DNA of 64,000 bases from Apostichopus japonicus (Eukaryota > Echinodermata > Holothuroidea > Aspidochirotida > Stichopodidae), in NCBI RefSeq assembly GCF_037975245.1, contig NC_092562.1:18622554-18686553 (forward strand), given 5' to 3'. The notes beneath the pieces are model-generated. The model had not been told where the DNA came from and did not search any database. It saw nothing but the letters and a program-made list of their open reading frames with translations. The position numbers and the translations under genes were made by a program. The number at the start of each line of letters is the position of its first letter. Position 1 is the stretch's first letter. Shown piece by piece: positions 10,960-24,221 of the stretch.

Positions 10960-13900
10960 AAAGGATAGCATTTTTATATATACTTATTTAATACACGTTG
11001 GATTGCTATCTACATGTTTTGGCACGAAATAACCCATGCCTTGTACCGTACATTCCCACATCCCTACAACCGAATTGAATTCTTCGATCGATTTTGTAAA
11101 GGCAACTGTTGTATAAATTTTCACACAGCAAATGTACAAAGGCCTCCATTGCGTTTTGACTTTGTTATTTGTTTTCATCGAATTTGCCAAAGCTACCGTT
11201 TATGGAGCATATTTAAGTATATATAATGAAGAAGATGTATGATTTTATACTTTCCAGTGGCGATAAGAGACATCATTTTGGACGAACGCACAACACAACG
11301 TACTTAAGGCTCAAATTATGGATACTAAAACTTGATCGTGCTTCCTAACCACCCAACAGTCCATTATATTTCTAATCTGTCGAAACTTCCTTCATGGATC
11401 TCAGCAGTGCTATATTTTCACACTCTGTAGAATTGCTCTGCTGTACCACAGGCTAGTTAATCGGACTTATATTATTGTTTCTAAATATACTCCTTGCACT
11501 GTAATAGTAGTCTTCTTATTGAGCTGCTTCTCCATATCAGGGATGTCACAACATAGTTGATATCTCTCAACAATTTGCAGTCAGTAAGAATGCTAAGTCA
11601 AGATTTATCATCACACGGAATAAGACCCTACAAAATAATAAGACTCTAAATAGAGGCCCCAGTGACTAACAGTTGTTCATGTTACCCCATTTTAATCGCG
11701 ATGTTTATGACATTTCATACCAGCATTCATTCTCATACGAATTTGAACAACATTTTCGTGGGATCATTAGACCTATCAATGAATGTGTATAGTATACTTT
11801 ACCCTGCTGCTCGCTCCTTGTTTGGTGTATGTCATTGTGGTGATGTATTGCTATATTCAATATCATGAAATTCTCGTCAATGTATTGTTCGTGCATTGCA
11901 CCTATGCAGTTTCCAGTACAGTATGCATATGTTCAACTGTTTTACATAATATATGACATACTATTGTTGGTCTTTTTGCTTGTATTCTCCATTCATTTAC
12001 ATTTAAAGATACCGCCATCACCAGTATACGCTTATTGTATTGTATACGTTTAACCGTATTTACCTGAATCCACGTGTCATGATAACTGATGTCTCTTTTC
12101 AATCGACCCTTAATTCAGTTTAGTCCAGTTTATTTGTTGGTGTTGCATTTTCACATAATACATAACAAACACAGCTTAGGAAAGACAAAGAAAGTATGAA
12201 ATTAATGACAAGAAACACAACCGCATCCTAGAACAGTTAGATCATTATTATATATTTATAATATTTATTGCGTGTTTCGTTACTTTTATGGCTACATATC
12301 GAAACAGCTAAGCAGAGACGAGATCCTTCCCCAAAATCACCCTAATATGTTGTTTTTATTCACGTTTTTATGAGGAAACCCTGTGTTACCCAGAAGATAG
12401 CCATCGTTTTGACGAGGGATTATTCGATTGCTTAACCGACTAAACAATTTCAATTCGTTACCATGGTTTGTTTTAATGTAAACGGCTCTATACTTGAACA
12501 GAACAGTGCGGGATGATTCATAGCTAAATTACTAGGTTTACCTAAAGTTTGACAAAACATAGCGTTAACCAAGACTTCCCAAGCTGCAAAAAAAGCAATA
12601 GAAGGCGGACTCACAGTATAAAGGAGCTCTAACCGCTAACACAAAAGCCGTTGCGGCCAAATTGGGAGCAGTTTGCGATTTACACATTGAGCGCGTATGT
12701 GTGTGCCAGCTGTATGACCTAAGCTAGCTTAAACAAAGTTTGTGGGTATTACTTACCACGTTTTTCCATGTAAAAGCCAAAATAAGTAGGAGAAATGATT
12801 CCGAGCCTTCATAAATTAAAAATTATCTTCATATCACCAAATACGTGCAAATTTCCTCATGAATTTCATTCGGTATGGAAATGGTGACAGGTACGTTAAA
12901 TTTATTTTAAATAAATTGCCTAACATCTTGCCGGATAATCTACTTTTGCAAGAAATTGATTCTCATAGAAATTATCAGGGATAATTAATTACATGCTACA
13001 GTTAAGATCTTCCATTTTCTTAAAAAAAATCATCCATATGAAAATAGCGACTTTTTCTTGCTCCATAAAACAGACTATAACTCCGCGACTGGTTTATTCA
13101 CATTTCGCGAAATGATATTCCACATGAAATTATTAGTCGTGTACTTTTCACAATCAAAATCTCTTATTTTCTGGACAATTTTGATAAGTATGAAGATATG
13201 ATGATACTTTCCTTTAGATTATGATCCTTAATAAAATGCAACACGGATAATCCACAAGTTCAATGACACAATTGGTTGTGTACTTTCACCGTCAAGATCA
13301 ATTTCATTCTTTTGAAAGAGTTTAATTCGTTTCACCAATAGTGCAAATTAAATCTATGTTATTCACTTCAGGGGCTTAGTCAGCTGTTGGGCTCGAGGTG
13401 AGGGGCAGCCAACTTTTCATCCCCATTTTACGGCCCACACTAAAAGCCACCGCCGATCGGGCAACATATTTTCCCTTATTTCGGAGGAGGGAGGGGGCAG
13501 AAAACGTTTATTATTCACCCTTACTAGAACTGACGTTAGGATAGGCCTAGCCTATAGGCCCTAGGCATTGACCCAAACAATTTCTTTGTTTTTTGTTTTT
13601 GTTTTAACGAGACTTTGCATATGACAACATCTTAAGATCCTTCAATACCATTTCCTTTCTTTCTCCGGTTGATGCAACCGAATGCGAGGCAGGATGTTTT
13701 CATGTTTCTGCACACGACATTACGACAGTTTGGTAAGTTGGTGTTAATATTACTGTGTTGAACGTAAACAGTGAGCAGACGACGGTCATATCTTTCGCCA
13801 TTTGCCCGATTTGGTAATGGCGCCCAAATCTTAATGCTGGCAAAGCTATTTTGGGGCAGTCCGCCCTCTTGTTCTTATATCCTGTTCTATGAATACGAAC

Positions 13901-16900
13901 GACTCCGTGACATTACTATTTGATGGCGTCCTCCTTTTTAATCCGTAGACCCTGCATACTCCGAACGGTGTGGGTTGGACAGTCAACCGAGGTTTAAATA
14001 GAGGGCGGGTTGGTAGATATTTGAGATCATGAGTATATACTGAAAACAGATACCCGCGGTCTTGAACAAGATGTACCGAACACGGTTGACATTCATAATG
14101 GGAAAAAAAATTACCCCCTCGCTCAGTCGTTATAAATACGTATACAAGAGCACACGTACCATGCTATTCAGCGGCAGGTGATATGTTTTGCCTTTGTGCT
14201 GGAAGAGGGAGACATACAATTATTGACAATATTTATAAGCCTTTTTATTGATATTTGGTTGGCAAGGTATCCTTAGTAAGTGGAAGTATACCTGAAGCAG
14301 TATGGTGATGCTATTCCATAAATGCATAAATGAAGTCTCCAATTACACCAGGAAGTTTACAACTCCCGTTTTGTATTTATACATATATGTTTTGATCAGT
14401 GATTAATGCCTAACGCAGCCATCAGTGTTATTGTCTGTCACAATCACTTGGTGATATCACGTTATATAGTAGTTAAAGTGTTCAAAGGAGATAGAAACCC
14501 AACTGTAGTTATTGGACCATGTCATGGGCAATTCCACACACAACTAGGAAAAAAATATTATTCCATTTGGGAGATATAAAAGAATGAAATGATCCTGCAC
14601 ATTCCAGGTCGAAGACTTGATCAAGTCTAAATATAACAATATAACGCCCTCTATTTTATCCAACTTCTGATTCCTACATACAACATTTGACTACAAAAAC
14701 AAAGAGAAAGCCAAATGTGTCAGATTACGGTGAAGTTTGACATCACAGATTCAGATAATGATAGCCCGCAGACACGATGTTTGAAACTACGATATCTCCT
14801 CAAGGTAATAATATGATTTCTAGCTTCTTGGGGGATTTTTCTTCGCAAAAATCTATGTCAATTAAGACAAAGTTAATTATTCCAATTAAGTAATAAGTCT
14901 GCTGACTTTGTTTTGGCATGTTTTCCTAATTCTTCTATATTGTAGATGGGAGATGTGAGGGGGAAAATTGTTGGTCTTTGTCCCTGCTCTACCACTCCAA
15001 GCCAGCCTCCCCCCGCCCCCACTGATTACGTCTCTGGCGGATGGTGGGATAATAATTGCGTTGTTTGAATTGCGTTATACACCCCTATAGATGGAGTCAT
15101 TCTTATTTTTGACAACAACAGCAAAAACAACTTCGTGCTTGCAATAAATATCCAAAGTGGTAGCATATTCACTGGAACTACAGTTAGTAATCTGAGAAAA
15201 CATGCGTGATGTTTTACTTTACCAATATTTAACAGTGGCATTGCAAAAGACGTTGAAACATCTGGTTTAGTTTAGTGGAAACAAGATCAGGAGGAACATT
15301 ATAATGCCTATTACGGACCCTACGAAAGAAACTAAACAAAGAAACAGCAAATCCTAATGGAATTCTAAAAAGTAACCCTCCAAAGCATTCTAAAATACCG
15401 TTAAAACGGTACTGCGTCTTCTTCCTACGATAGGTCACTGCTGTTTTGAGCAACAGAGCGAGAACACCGATAGTCCTGGTCAAGACGTTTGTAATGTTCG
15501 TTTTTCTTGCGTATTTTTACCTCTCACGAAGCTTCTTCAATACCGTTACATGTTAGCACGATCGGGGCGCTCGTCTGCTCCATCGCAGCAGCTTATTTCC
15601 ATACACAGCTGTAGTCTCTATGCATTGTATGGTTTATCTACACAGCTCTGGGTTAACGTATGTTGCGAGGGCGCTTGTCCACTAAATTAAACTTGCCCGA
15701 GGATCTGTCCGTAACACACTAGTATCGAAAAGAAAACGAGCAAACTTGGGGGCGCACTATCAGCATACACCACAGAGCCAACAAAACGGTGCTTTCGGTC
15801 TATACTGAAGTAGTTGCTTAAAGTATACTAGGGTATTGACAAGGCTAGAACACGCAGTACACAAGGACTTAACGATTATCAATTTTGTTGTGTACCAACT
15901 TCACGTTAAAAAGTATACGGGTCATTCATCAGCACTACACTATGTCAATCCACCCGGATGTTCTCCTTCAGGAAAATGGCCAAAATGAAATAGGAGAACA
16001 TTTTTTTGACACGATATCAATCGGGATTTTTGGTGGTTGCATGTTGAAGTGCATGAATGGAAGTACCTGTGGGTTAGTTGAAGCAATTTTAGACCCACTT
16101 TAGGCCTCCCACGGGCAGCGTATGAAAACTGTTTACTACTGAGTGAAGAGGTTTGTTTACAAAGTGACGAAAACTTCCGGCTCTGATAGCAAACAATCTT
16201 CACGGTCATGATACGGAATATTGATGGTGCCCTGAAAGGCCAACTTGTCAGCTATCCAGTGATGGGTATAGCGTTTAGCTAGTGAGAACTTCTATCTAGA
16301 CTTAGAGATGCACATTTAGTTTGAAAATCAATGGGGCTGTAAATGGGCGTATGCTACCAGATACATAACTGCAAATAAATTGGGATAATATTTGTAATTG
16401 AATTGTGACTCCCCTGGGATCTGGGAGATCGTGGAGGTGGGAAGTTCCGCCTTAAAGAAAGGTATGTATGTATACAGGTAACATACAGACTGAAGCTGTG
16501 AAATTGTTACCATCCAGAATGTGCCGTATTCATCCTTCAACAAGATTTCATGTAAGACAGTGGTGTAAGAGGTTTTTTTTACAACAATTAAGCGCTAAAA
16601 TGTACTACCTGGTGTCTACCCTCCTAACGCGTAATCTCAACATGAATCACTTGTTAGGCTAGTATTATGACCATTTCTTTCCCCTCAAAAGGTAAGCGAG
16701 CTACAGGGCCACCTAAAAGCTAGCTTAACGTAGGGATGGGTCAGAGGGGGTCTTCAGCCACCACGAGGACCGGGGTCAAGTAGGGGGCCCGGGAAATAAG
16801 GAGGGCCCTGAGGAATATCAAATGAAGAATAAGGTATTCTGAAATTCAAAATGTAAGTGTGGTTCAGGTGACACAACTGCCCACGTGGCTCGATCTGGCT

Positions 16901-17890
16901 CACAAGTCCTTTGCCTATAAGTGTTAATAATGTAGCGCTACTACTGCACAAGGGGAATGAAAATAAATGCGTACACATGTGAGTTGAAAAATCTAAGGAA
17001 AATATATTCATTCAAACGGTAGTAAAATATTCATTGTGCATTGGTACATGAAAGTAAGTATGCACATGATCGAGAAAAAACCCACAACCCGTTAGACTCC
17101 ATTATTAATGGCGATAATGATATGTAAAATACACTGAATATTCACTATTTTCCCCATAATGATAACCCACTAGTTATTCTTCATGAAAACTACATCTTAG
17201 CAAATAAGTTTAAGAGATCAGAAATTAATCATCAAACATACATACTTACATACACACAGAGAGATGGATGAGTTTTAAGAATATAGGTTAGAAAATATTA
17301 TGCTTCCGTTAAGTTTTCAGTTAGTTCGAACAATTTCGCTATGCACTATGATATGTACTCTCAAAATACGCTTCAGGGCACTTGTAATGACAGCATTAAC
17401 AGGTCCTATAACCTTTATCTGCTAGAAACCGGATTCATACTTATCATACGTCGATACAATTGCTTTGAAGCATGACATGTAAACTCACTATATAATAATT
17501 GTCTACAATTTCCTCCCTCATTACTGTGAGGAAGTGAAAAGAATTCTGAGAAAAGTAAATGTTATCAAAAGTCCATTAGGGTGGCAACGACTGTGGTACT
17601 TCGTGGCATCAACTTAAAAATAATTTAACAGTTACAAGGGCTGGCAATATTTGTTATATGGAGATGTAACAGGTCAACACAGCAATAAGAATTCTGACTT
17701 TTAGTAACGTCACTATTTTAGTTTACGTATAGTACAGAAAGGAGTTATAAACAACCTGTAACTAAACTTTATTGTAAGAAGCCCCAATACACACCGATTC
17801 CTGTTAGTTGTAAGACAACACTATTATAAATTTTAAACAGGGATTACAATGGTATTGTTTTAAAATAATTTTACATATGATTTCAACGAG
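10960..17890. other. Intergenic DNA of duplication copy 1; no gene recognised
   Basis: Collinear with 43080-43425 plus 46020-52560 in copy 2. Several short open frames (for example near 15229-15483 and 15885-16103) are preserved in both copies. In the one I compared closely (15229-15483) the substitutions mostly change amino acids, which does not suggest coding constraint. No family is recognised. Confidence 0.5.
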
Positions 17891-17892
17891 CT

Positions 17893-17898
17893 TTTATT
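17893..17898 (-). promoter_or_regulatory. Candidate poly(A) signal of gene A
   Basis: AATAAA on the minus strand about 15 nt after the gene A stop codon. A second AATAAA lies near 17768-17773. Which one is used cannot be told from sequence. Confidence 0.4.
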
Positions 17899-17912
17899 GT
17901 TAACTCCTCCGA

Positions 17913-20900
17913 TTAACAAACAGTAATAAAGTATGTTTCGCAATCTGTTACTACCACCCAAAGTTCACATGGTACTACTGGTTCTACATTCGCTTGTTGT
18001 CTTACTGCCGCTCGCACAATCCGTGTATCTTGGTTGTTCATTGGCTCAATCCAGAAGGATAAACTATCAATACATTGATCAGCTGCATTGATTAACTTGA
18101 GGAAACCAGCTGGTATCGGTTCTAATTGTTCTGCATACATCCTTGCATTGGAATGATTCAGTACCTACATCGAAAACAAAAATTCATATCAAAGTTATAT
18201 CGATTAAAGGCAGTCGCCTGTTCAAAGGTTTAGAAACCTAAGAAATAAAAACATGTAAATACTGTCCAAATTAACATTCCTATCAGAAAACAAGATGAAC
18301 AATGTATTAACTTGAAATGATACATAGTAAAATTATTGCCTATGCAAGTTTCTAAAGTACAATTGACAATGATGAAATATTTCTGCTTTTAAGTTGACAT
18401 CAACATATTGAGATCATCTCACAACAGTTTTGCTTTTCCTGCAGGGAGAGGGGTATTTATTGAGATACTTGATTATCAGACGATCAAGGCATAAAGAGTA
18501 GAAAATTTAAATAATGAGATAAGTTAGCATATATTACAATAAACGCCAATATTTTAAAATAATCTTACGTGTTCAAATAGTAATACAAGACTGTAATTTA
18601 TACATATCAGTTAGTAAAAGGTGTTTGGTTTTCTCTTCTAACTTGACATTCGGGACAGTTAAAATATGAAGATATTCGTGTTTCAATCCACATCATCTAT
18701 TTATATATAGGGTCAGTCAATATAGACTATAGATGAGATGTTTCATCTTTTCGCATTTAGATTGGCCTCAAAGTTATAGTTTTGACAAACAAAGAAGGTG
18801 AGCTTTATAACAGATAGTTCTTTAGAGTCACTGCATATGATGACGAATCACAATGACCAGCCTAGATAATTCGCATGAGTGCAAGAGAGGAGTGATATCG
18901 GACTGTCCGTAGCTTTAATACGTTTGTGGCATATGGAGCGATAGACTGGGACCATATGAGTAAACTGTATGATAACATATATGCAGTTACCTATTTAGGA
19001 AAAGGATTTTTAAAATGTTTTCCATCCTCATAATAGCAATGATCATATCATTCGAACAATGGAAAGACGAAACCAGTTACTTTTGTTCTTCACCACCCCC
19101 ACCCTCCCTCTCCAACCAGCTTGGTGAGGGGAAATGCAAACACTTCATGATGATGGTGGTTTGATTAGTCTCAGTCTCTTGTTTTCGTAACAAAGAAATG
19201 GTGGCATATTTCTAATTTATCATTTTTTAAGCGTCAGCAACAACTGGTTTAGTTTTACAAACAAACGAAGGTCCTTATCATAAATTAAATATATATCAAC
19301 ATCCCACCCTCTCTCACCCTCACCATCTCTCCCCCTCCACCTCTCTCCACCTCGCACGCTCTCTGTCTCTCCACCCACCACGCCCTCCTCCCGATCCCCT
19401 CCTTAACGAAAAGGATATCTTTCTTACCTTATCGGATGATGAATCAGCCTCTCGAAAGAAGAAGGGGAGAATATTGTCTAAATTACCCACAGACATATCT
19501 CCAGGGTAGTCTTCGAGTGGAGTGAAGTAGCAATTGTTGTTTTTCAGATCTTTAATCATGATGATGTTCTAAATCAAAACGTGAAAGACAAAAGTAGAAA
19601 GAAAGAATTCATAAAAGCTCTTGCGTTTCAGTCCTTAAAAGTAGCTGGATACCATGGAAACTCTACGCTCCCTATTCCCTCCCCATGAAAAAACGCGAAA
19701 TATCTGTGATAAATGCTTCAAGCTGATATTGATGCTTTAGTATGTCTTATGGTTTGTTAAATTGTGTGGTAAGTTTGAGTCTTTAAATTTGATAATTTTG
19801 ATAAAATGTTGCTACATGAAAAAAGAAACCATAATAAAAAAAGTTTTAAGTATTACCTTGTCATGGTCAAATGTGGCAGTATATCCGTCGTTCAAATTCT
19901 CTATGATCAGAATATTTCCCTCGACCATCATTTTTTCGTTTCTTGGAACGCCATCGAACATTTCAAAAGCCACTTCCTGTAAACAGAATAAGACAACATT
20001 CTTGTCAGTTTTCATTCATTAATTTACACCGAGGTAACAACTGCATACATCGACACTTAATAAATGTGCAAACAATGCATCCATTCTCCCTCACCACATC
20101 CAGTCCCACGATGTATCGCTGCCTACTCTTTTTCATCCTTCGTGCACCCTTGCCCACCCATATTCATCCTTCTTCACCCCAAGCCCCACCCTAACTCTGT
20201 CATCGTAATATTTTGATAGTAAAACTCATATCGGTTTATGGTAATAATCAATCTTTCAATCGAAATTGTAGTCTTTCATCTGTGTGAAGTTTATTTTAAT
20301 ATCCGAAGTATGCATGGATTTCCTTTACCTTTCATATTGTTTTGAACTTAATTGTCGATAGGTTACTTTAGTTTTACTTACCCTGATTATAACTACTTGA
20401 TCTCCATCTCCCGTCGTCAAGTTGTTCACAACCTTTGGATTCCCAGAAAACACGAGGTAGAACACACCAAACGATAACACCAACAGTGTGACAATTGTCA
20501 CTGTTACGGCGATAACATAGAGTTTCGTCTTACTCGGCTGCTGAGACTATATACAGTGAAAAGACATGAAAATCATTCAATACATGCAATTGACCGTTTA
20601 TGTGTATTTTCGCAATATGCTTGACTTTGTGACTTTCGCTTGACTTTGTGACAATATGCTTGTGATTGTGACTTTCGCAATATGCAATTCAATTTCTCGA
20701 AGTTTTCTCTCACAATTTTTGGTAGGATTACCCGCAGGGTCACACATTTCTTAAATTAAATCTGATTAAGGAAGGGTTCTGGGTTTGTTTGTTTTTTTGG
20801 TAGTTTAATAACTCCCTCATTTTATTTATACTTTTTCGATTAAAAACTTTTATTGCGTCGTAAACAATCATTTTCGGTTGGATTACCCTCAGGGTCACGC

Positions 20901-21619
20901 ACTAGTAAAATTAAATCTGATTTAAGAAGCGGTCTGGGGGTTTTTTGTGGTAGTTTAATAAATCCCTCTTTTTATTTATACTTCTTCGATTAAAACTTGT
21001 ATTGCGAAGTAATCTAACAGTATCAAGGATTTGAACCTGCCACTTTTAGTGGGAATTCATAAAGCTTTCGATTCGAAGGTTTATAGCCTCACATACAGTA
21101 AAGAAAATGGCAAGTGCTAGTCATTTACACACATGCCATGGTATTCTACATCCATATATGACGTCAGCTATATCAGACATCCAAAATAATTTCAAACTAT
21201 ATGTAAACTGGTTTACTTTCAAACCTAAGCAACCGTCTGTACTTAATGAGTTGCAATGAAGCTGTTTGATAACGTTATGCCAGCCTAATGGTAGACTGAA
21301 ATCACATAAGATTGTAGTTAATTAGATTGAGACTATATACAAGTTTTAAATAAAATAATGGGGTAAAATGCCGAACATCAAGCTCTTGATTTTACAATAC
21401 GTAGTTTATATGTTAACGACTTTAACTATACAACACCCTCATAGGTTACAGACTATAAATTTAGTAAAATTTTTGATGATAAGGAAGAGTAACTTTGATC
21501 TAATACCGAGCAGCAGAAATAACGAAAAAGCTATTTGTTAAGCATTAACTTACCGTATATGCAGGAGGTGGGCTCATGGCCACTGGAATATCACCTTTAA
21601 CTTGCATTTCTTGAGCCAT
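17913..21619 (-). CDS. BRICHOS-type type II membrane protein, gene A (5 exons)
   Basis: Exons (coding): 21554-21619, 20382-20546, 19857-19976, 19428-19568, 17913-18164; all junctions are GT-AG and phase 0; 247 residues. Residues 1-30 are a cytosolic tail ending in SPPPAYT, which holds a PPxY motif of the kind bound by WW domains (the pro-surfactant protein C tail has one too). Residues 31-55 are one membrane span (LYVIAVTVTIVTLLVLSF...). An NLT sequon (N64) follows. The BRICHOS-like domain spans about 78-200, with DGYTATFDHDK (candidate conserved Asp114) and the cysteine pair C130 (NNNCYF) and C195 (ADQCID). RIVR (212-215) fits a furin RxxR site and would release a 32-residue C-terminus with C230, C239 and C247. 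The start codon context is AAGATGG. The BRICHOS call rests on architecture and motifs, not on a search. Family members chaperone beta-prone segments of their own precursors. Confidence 0.85.
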
Positions 21620-21725
21620 CTTGATGAAACTTGCGGTCGAATTCTTGCAGAAGAACTGTAACTTTGGTGAGATAGAACGTCAGATGTCGTTTTCGAAATT
21701 GTCTTGAAGAGTCCGTTTCGTGGCC

Positions 21726-21734
21726 CTTTTTATG
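21726..21734 (-). promoter_or_regulatory. TATA-like box of gene A
   Basis: CATAAAAAG on the minus strand about 110 bp upstream of the ATG. It lies about 50 bp downstream of a TACGTCA element, the same spacing as in gene B. Confidence 0.55.
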
Positions 21735-21782
21735 CAATTTTTTCCGGTCTGAACACAGTACCCTAAACCTCAAAAATGCTGC

Positions 21783-21790
21783 TGACGTAG
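21783..21790 (-). promoter_or_regulatory. CRE/ATF-like element of gene A
   Basis: The plus strand reads TGACGTAG, followed about 20 bp on by AAAGGGCTGGATC. The same TGACGTA plus (A)AAGGxCxGGATC arrangement lies upstream of gene B and A' and in orphan copies near 24.24 and 58.66 kb. bZIP binding is inferred from the TGACGTA core only. Confidence 0.5.
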
Positions 21791-22577
21791 TTAACGCTAT
21801 CAAAGGGCTGGATCTTTTTATTTCTTAATAATATAACGGATAGTAGAAAGGCTTATTAAGAGTTTGGTTACCTGGGAATTTAAAACAATGGTCATTGACG
21901 TAAACTACGATAATTACGATAATTTGCTATAGAAAAAGGTCATTTTTTGTGTGTTTTTATTATATTTTTGGCCTTGGTTTGTTGTATTTGCTTCATCCTT
22001 GAACCGTAACGAAATTACGGTACTCAGGCAACGCGTTTATGACTGTACGGAAGTGTAGAAAGGCCATCATTGTGATTAGTGTCACTGTCGTTTTAATGAG
22101 ACACAAAAGATTCTTCAAGTTCAATTTCTTCATAACATTTATTGTATGAATAATGTCATGTTGAAGTTTGACCATTTGACCTTCGCCCCCCCCCCCCCCA
22201 CACCCACGTCTTTGTCAGCCTACTGCCTAGAATATGCCCCTTGAACATCCCTGAACCCAGGCAACTTACAGTGGTGGCCCAGGATGTTTGTGTTTAAGTC
22301 TGTTAGCGTCACTGCAGTAAAGTAAATCACACCCCTCAATGTCCTAAACTCTTTGAAACAACCCTTACTGCAGGATTTTATCTTTGATTTTTTTTAAAGA
22401 GTTTGTCTCTGATTTACATAGAGCTAAGACAGCCAAGTAGAACCACTCAATTCCCTGTATACTGAATAATCATCCAAACAACATTTTGTTTGATTTCACA
22501 GGTTTAAGACGGCCAATTCAACCAACTCCCATTATTAGTTCATCGCTGCTATATGGGGAGGATGCTATACTAGTTGG

Positions 22578-22944
22578 CAAGGGCGTAGGAACCGGGGGGC
22601 TGGGGGGGGGCGCCAGCCCCCACAGTGAAAAATGTGGAGGGGCGGAAGTATCATTCCGCCCCCCCGCTCCGCAAGTCAGAAAACCCCTTTTTCATTTCCA
22701 AATGAGAAAAAAAAATCTCATTTGGAGCACCAAATTGCATCTAAGGCCAGGTGAAAATACAAAATTAAGTTTACAAAAAGGAGTGGGTGTTGAAGTGTGC
22801 TATATTGCACCAAATTGCATCTGAGGCCACCTGGAAATGCAAAAAATTCCAAAGGGGAGGGGGACACCCCTCCCCTTAGACCCCTCCCCCAGGCCGGCCA
22901 TCAGTCTTCAGCCCCCCACTCAAAAGTACCTTCCTACGCCACTG
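22578..22944. mobile_element. hAT-like MITE present only in copy 1
   Basis: Flanked by an exact 8-bp direct repeat CTAGTTGG (570-577 and 945-952 of the 22-kb block). Copy 2 at about 57280 has the same flanks with a single CTAGTTGG and no insert. The ends are CAAGGGCGTAGGAACC and, inverted, CAGTGGCGTAGGAAGG. An 8-bp duplication with CA(G)-starting ends fits hAT elements. GC-rich interior, no transposase. Confidence 0.9.
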
Positions 22945-23508
22945 CTAGTTGGTCAGTTGAGCCTACAATGGCATGTTAATTCCGTTGCCATGGCAAATGT
23001 GATCATGGTAATATTTAACGACCCCAAGTAGCTAGTTTCAGGGATGCATCGGCGATAGGGTGACCAAGAGTGGTAGGGGTAAAACGTGTCAATGTGTGTG
23101 TGTGTGTGTCTGTTACATCTGCCATCTAAACGACTTTCTTCAAACTTGGTAGGAAGTAACCAATGAAGGGAACTTGTTTCAAATGTCAAAGGATAAAGGC
23201 CAAATTAATTGAAGAGGATTTTGCCCTATATTTCCAAGGGGGAACATTGAATTTACTTGCAACCTTCACATCTAGGTGAGTCAATATAAACGGTAAACCA
23301 TTGCAACAATGTCCTGCAGACGGCTTTACATTTCTATATAATTGTTGATTCAACCTTGTAAGGTGATTCAGTTGAAATGCTTGCTTCGTTATCAATGTTT
23401 TCTTTAATATATGCTACATGTTTGTAAAATTTATTATTTTCCTCATGCAGTGGATCAATAAATTGCTCAGTCATATAACTGACAGCGTATTATGCATGTA
23501 TATATATA

Positions 23509-23945
23509 TTTTTTCACTGTTCTTGATTTTCCAACTCATTACGATTTTCATTTATATATATATTCATTTGCCTTTGTCGTTTACCTCCATTTCATTAACA
23601 TAAAGTATGTTCAAAGTAACTCTTTCGAGATCCGGCTTTAGGAATCACAAATGATTTTCGAGTTGGTTAGCATCATGTTTGATCTCTAGAGTAAGGCAAA
23701 ATATGTCACAAAAAACAGAACTAGTATTGTTCGATACAGGTGACAAAGGCCTACAGTGGAATTACGACCTTCCTTACCGGTTTAGAACTTCTGGACATAC
23801 AATCAGCGTACATGGCCTAGTTGGTTAGGGTGTCCACGTACAAAGCGGGAGGCCCGGGTTCAAATCCCGGCGGAGGCTGGAAGTTTTTTCACTGTTCTTG
23901 ATTTTCCAACTCATTACGATTTTCATATTCATATATATATATATA
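23509..23945 (+). repeat. tRNA-like SINE unit between direct repeats
   Basis: TTTTTCACTGTTCTTGATTT plus CCAACTCATTACGATTTTCA occurs at 23509-23552 and again at 23886-23930. Between them is a body and a tRNA-like head with A box (TGGCCTAGTTGGTTAGG, from 23813) and B box (GGTTCAAATCC, about 23857). The same unit sits in copy 2 near 57806-58225, where the tail segment is repeated again. It predates the duplication. Confidence 0.75.
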
Positions 23946-24221
23946 ATTTGGAGAAAAGCTCCAGAAAGCCAGATTTACTACTGTGAATAATATTATATGA
24001 TTAAAAAAAAATAAAAACCTATATTGGACGACGAATCATCTTAACCGAAATATCCCATTAACGTTTACAGCTAAATAACCTTCATGCGCTAGTGAGAAAA
24101 TATTTAAGTTTTTTTTTTAAATTATCGATTGCAACAAATCTTATTTTTGGTACTAAATTCAGACAACTGGCAAGCATCCATTTATCCCCTACCCCCCCCC
24201 CCCCACACACATACATAAGAA

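Noticed and set aside
14715-14804. Possible plus-strand first exon (MCQITVKFDITDSDND) followed by GTAATA
   Set aside because: No further exons found, changes between copies alter residues, and the nearest TATA-like sequence (about 14130) is too far away.
15229-15483. 84-codon frame preserved in both duplication copies
   Set aside because: Nearly all differences between copies change the amino acid; no splice or domain evidence.
23811-23882. tRNA gene
   Set aside because: A and B boxes are present but the acceptor stem does not pair, and the unit recurs with a fixed tail, so it is a SINE head.
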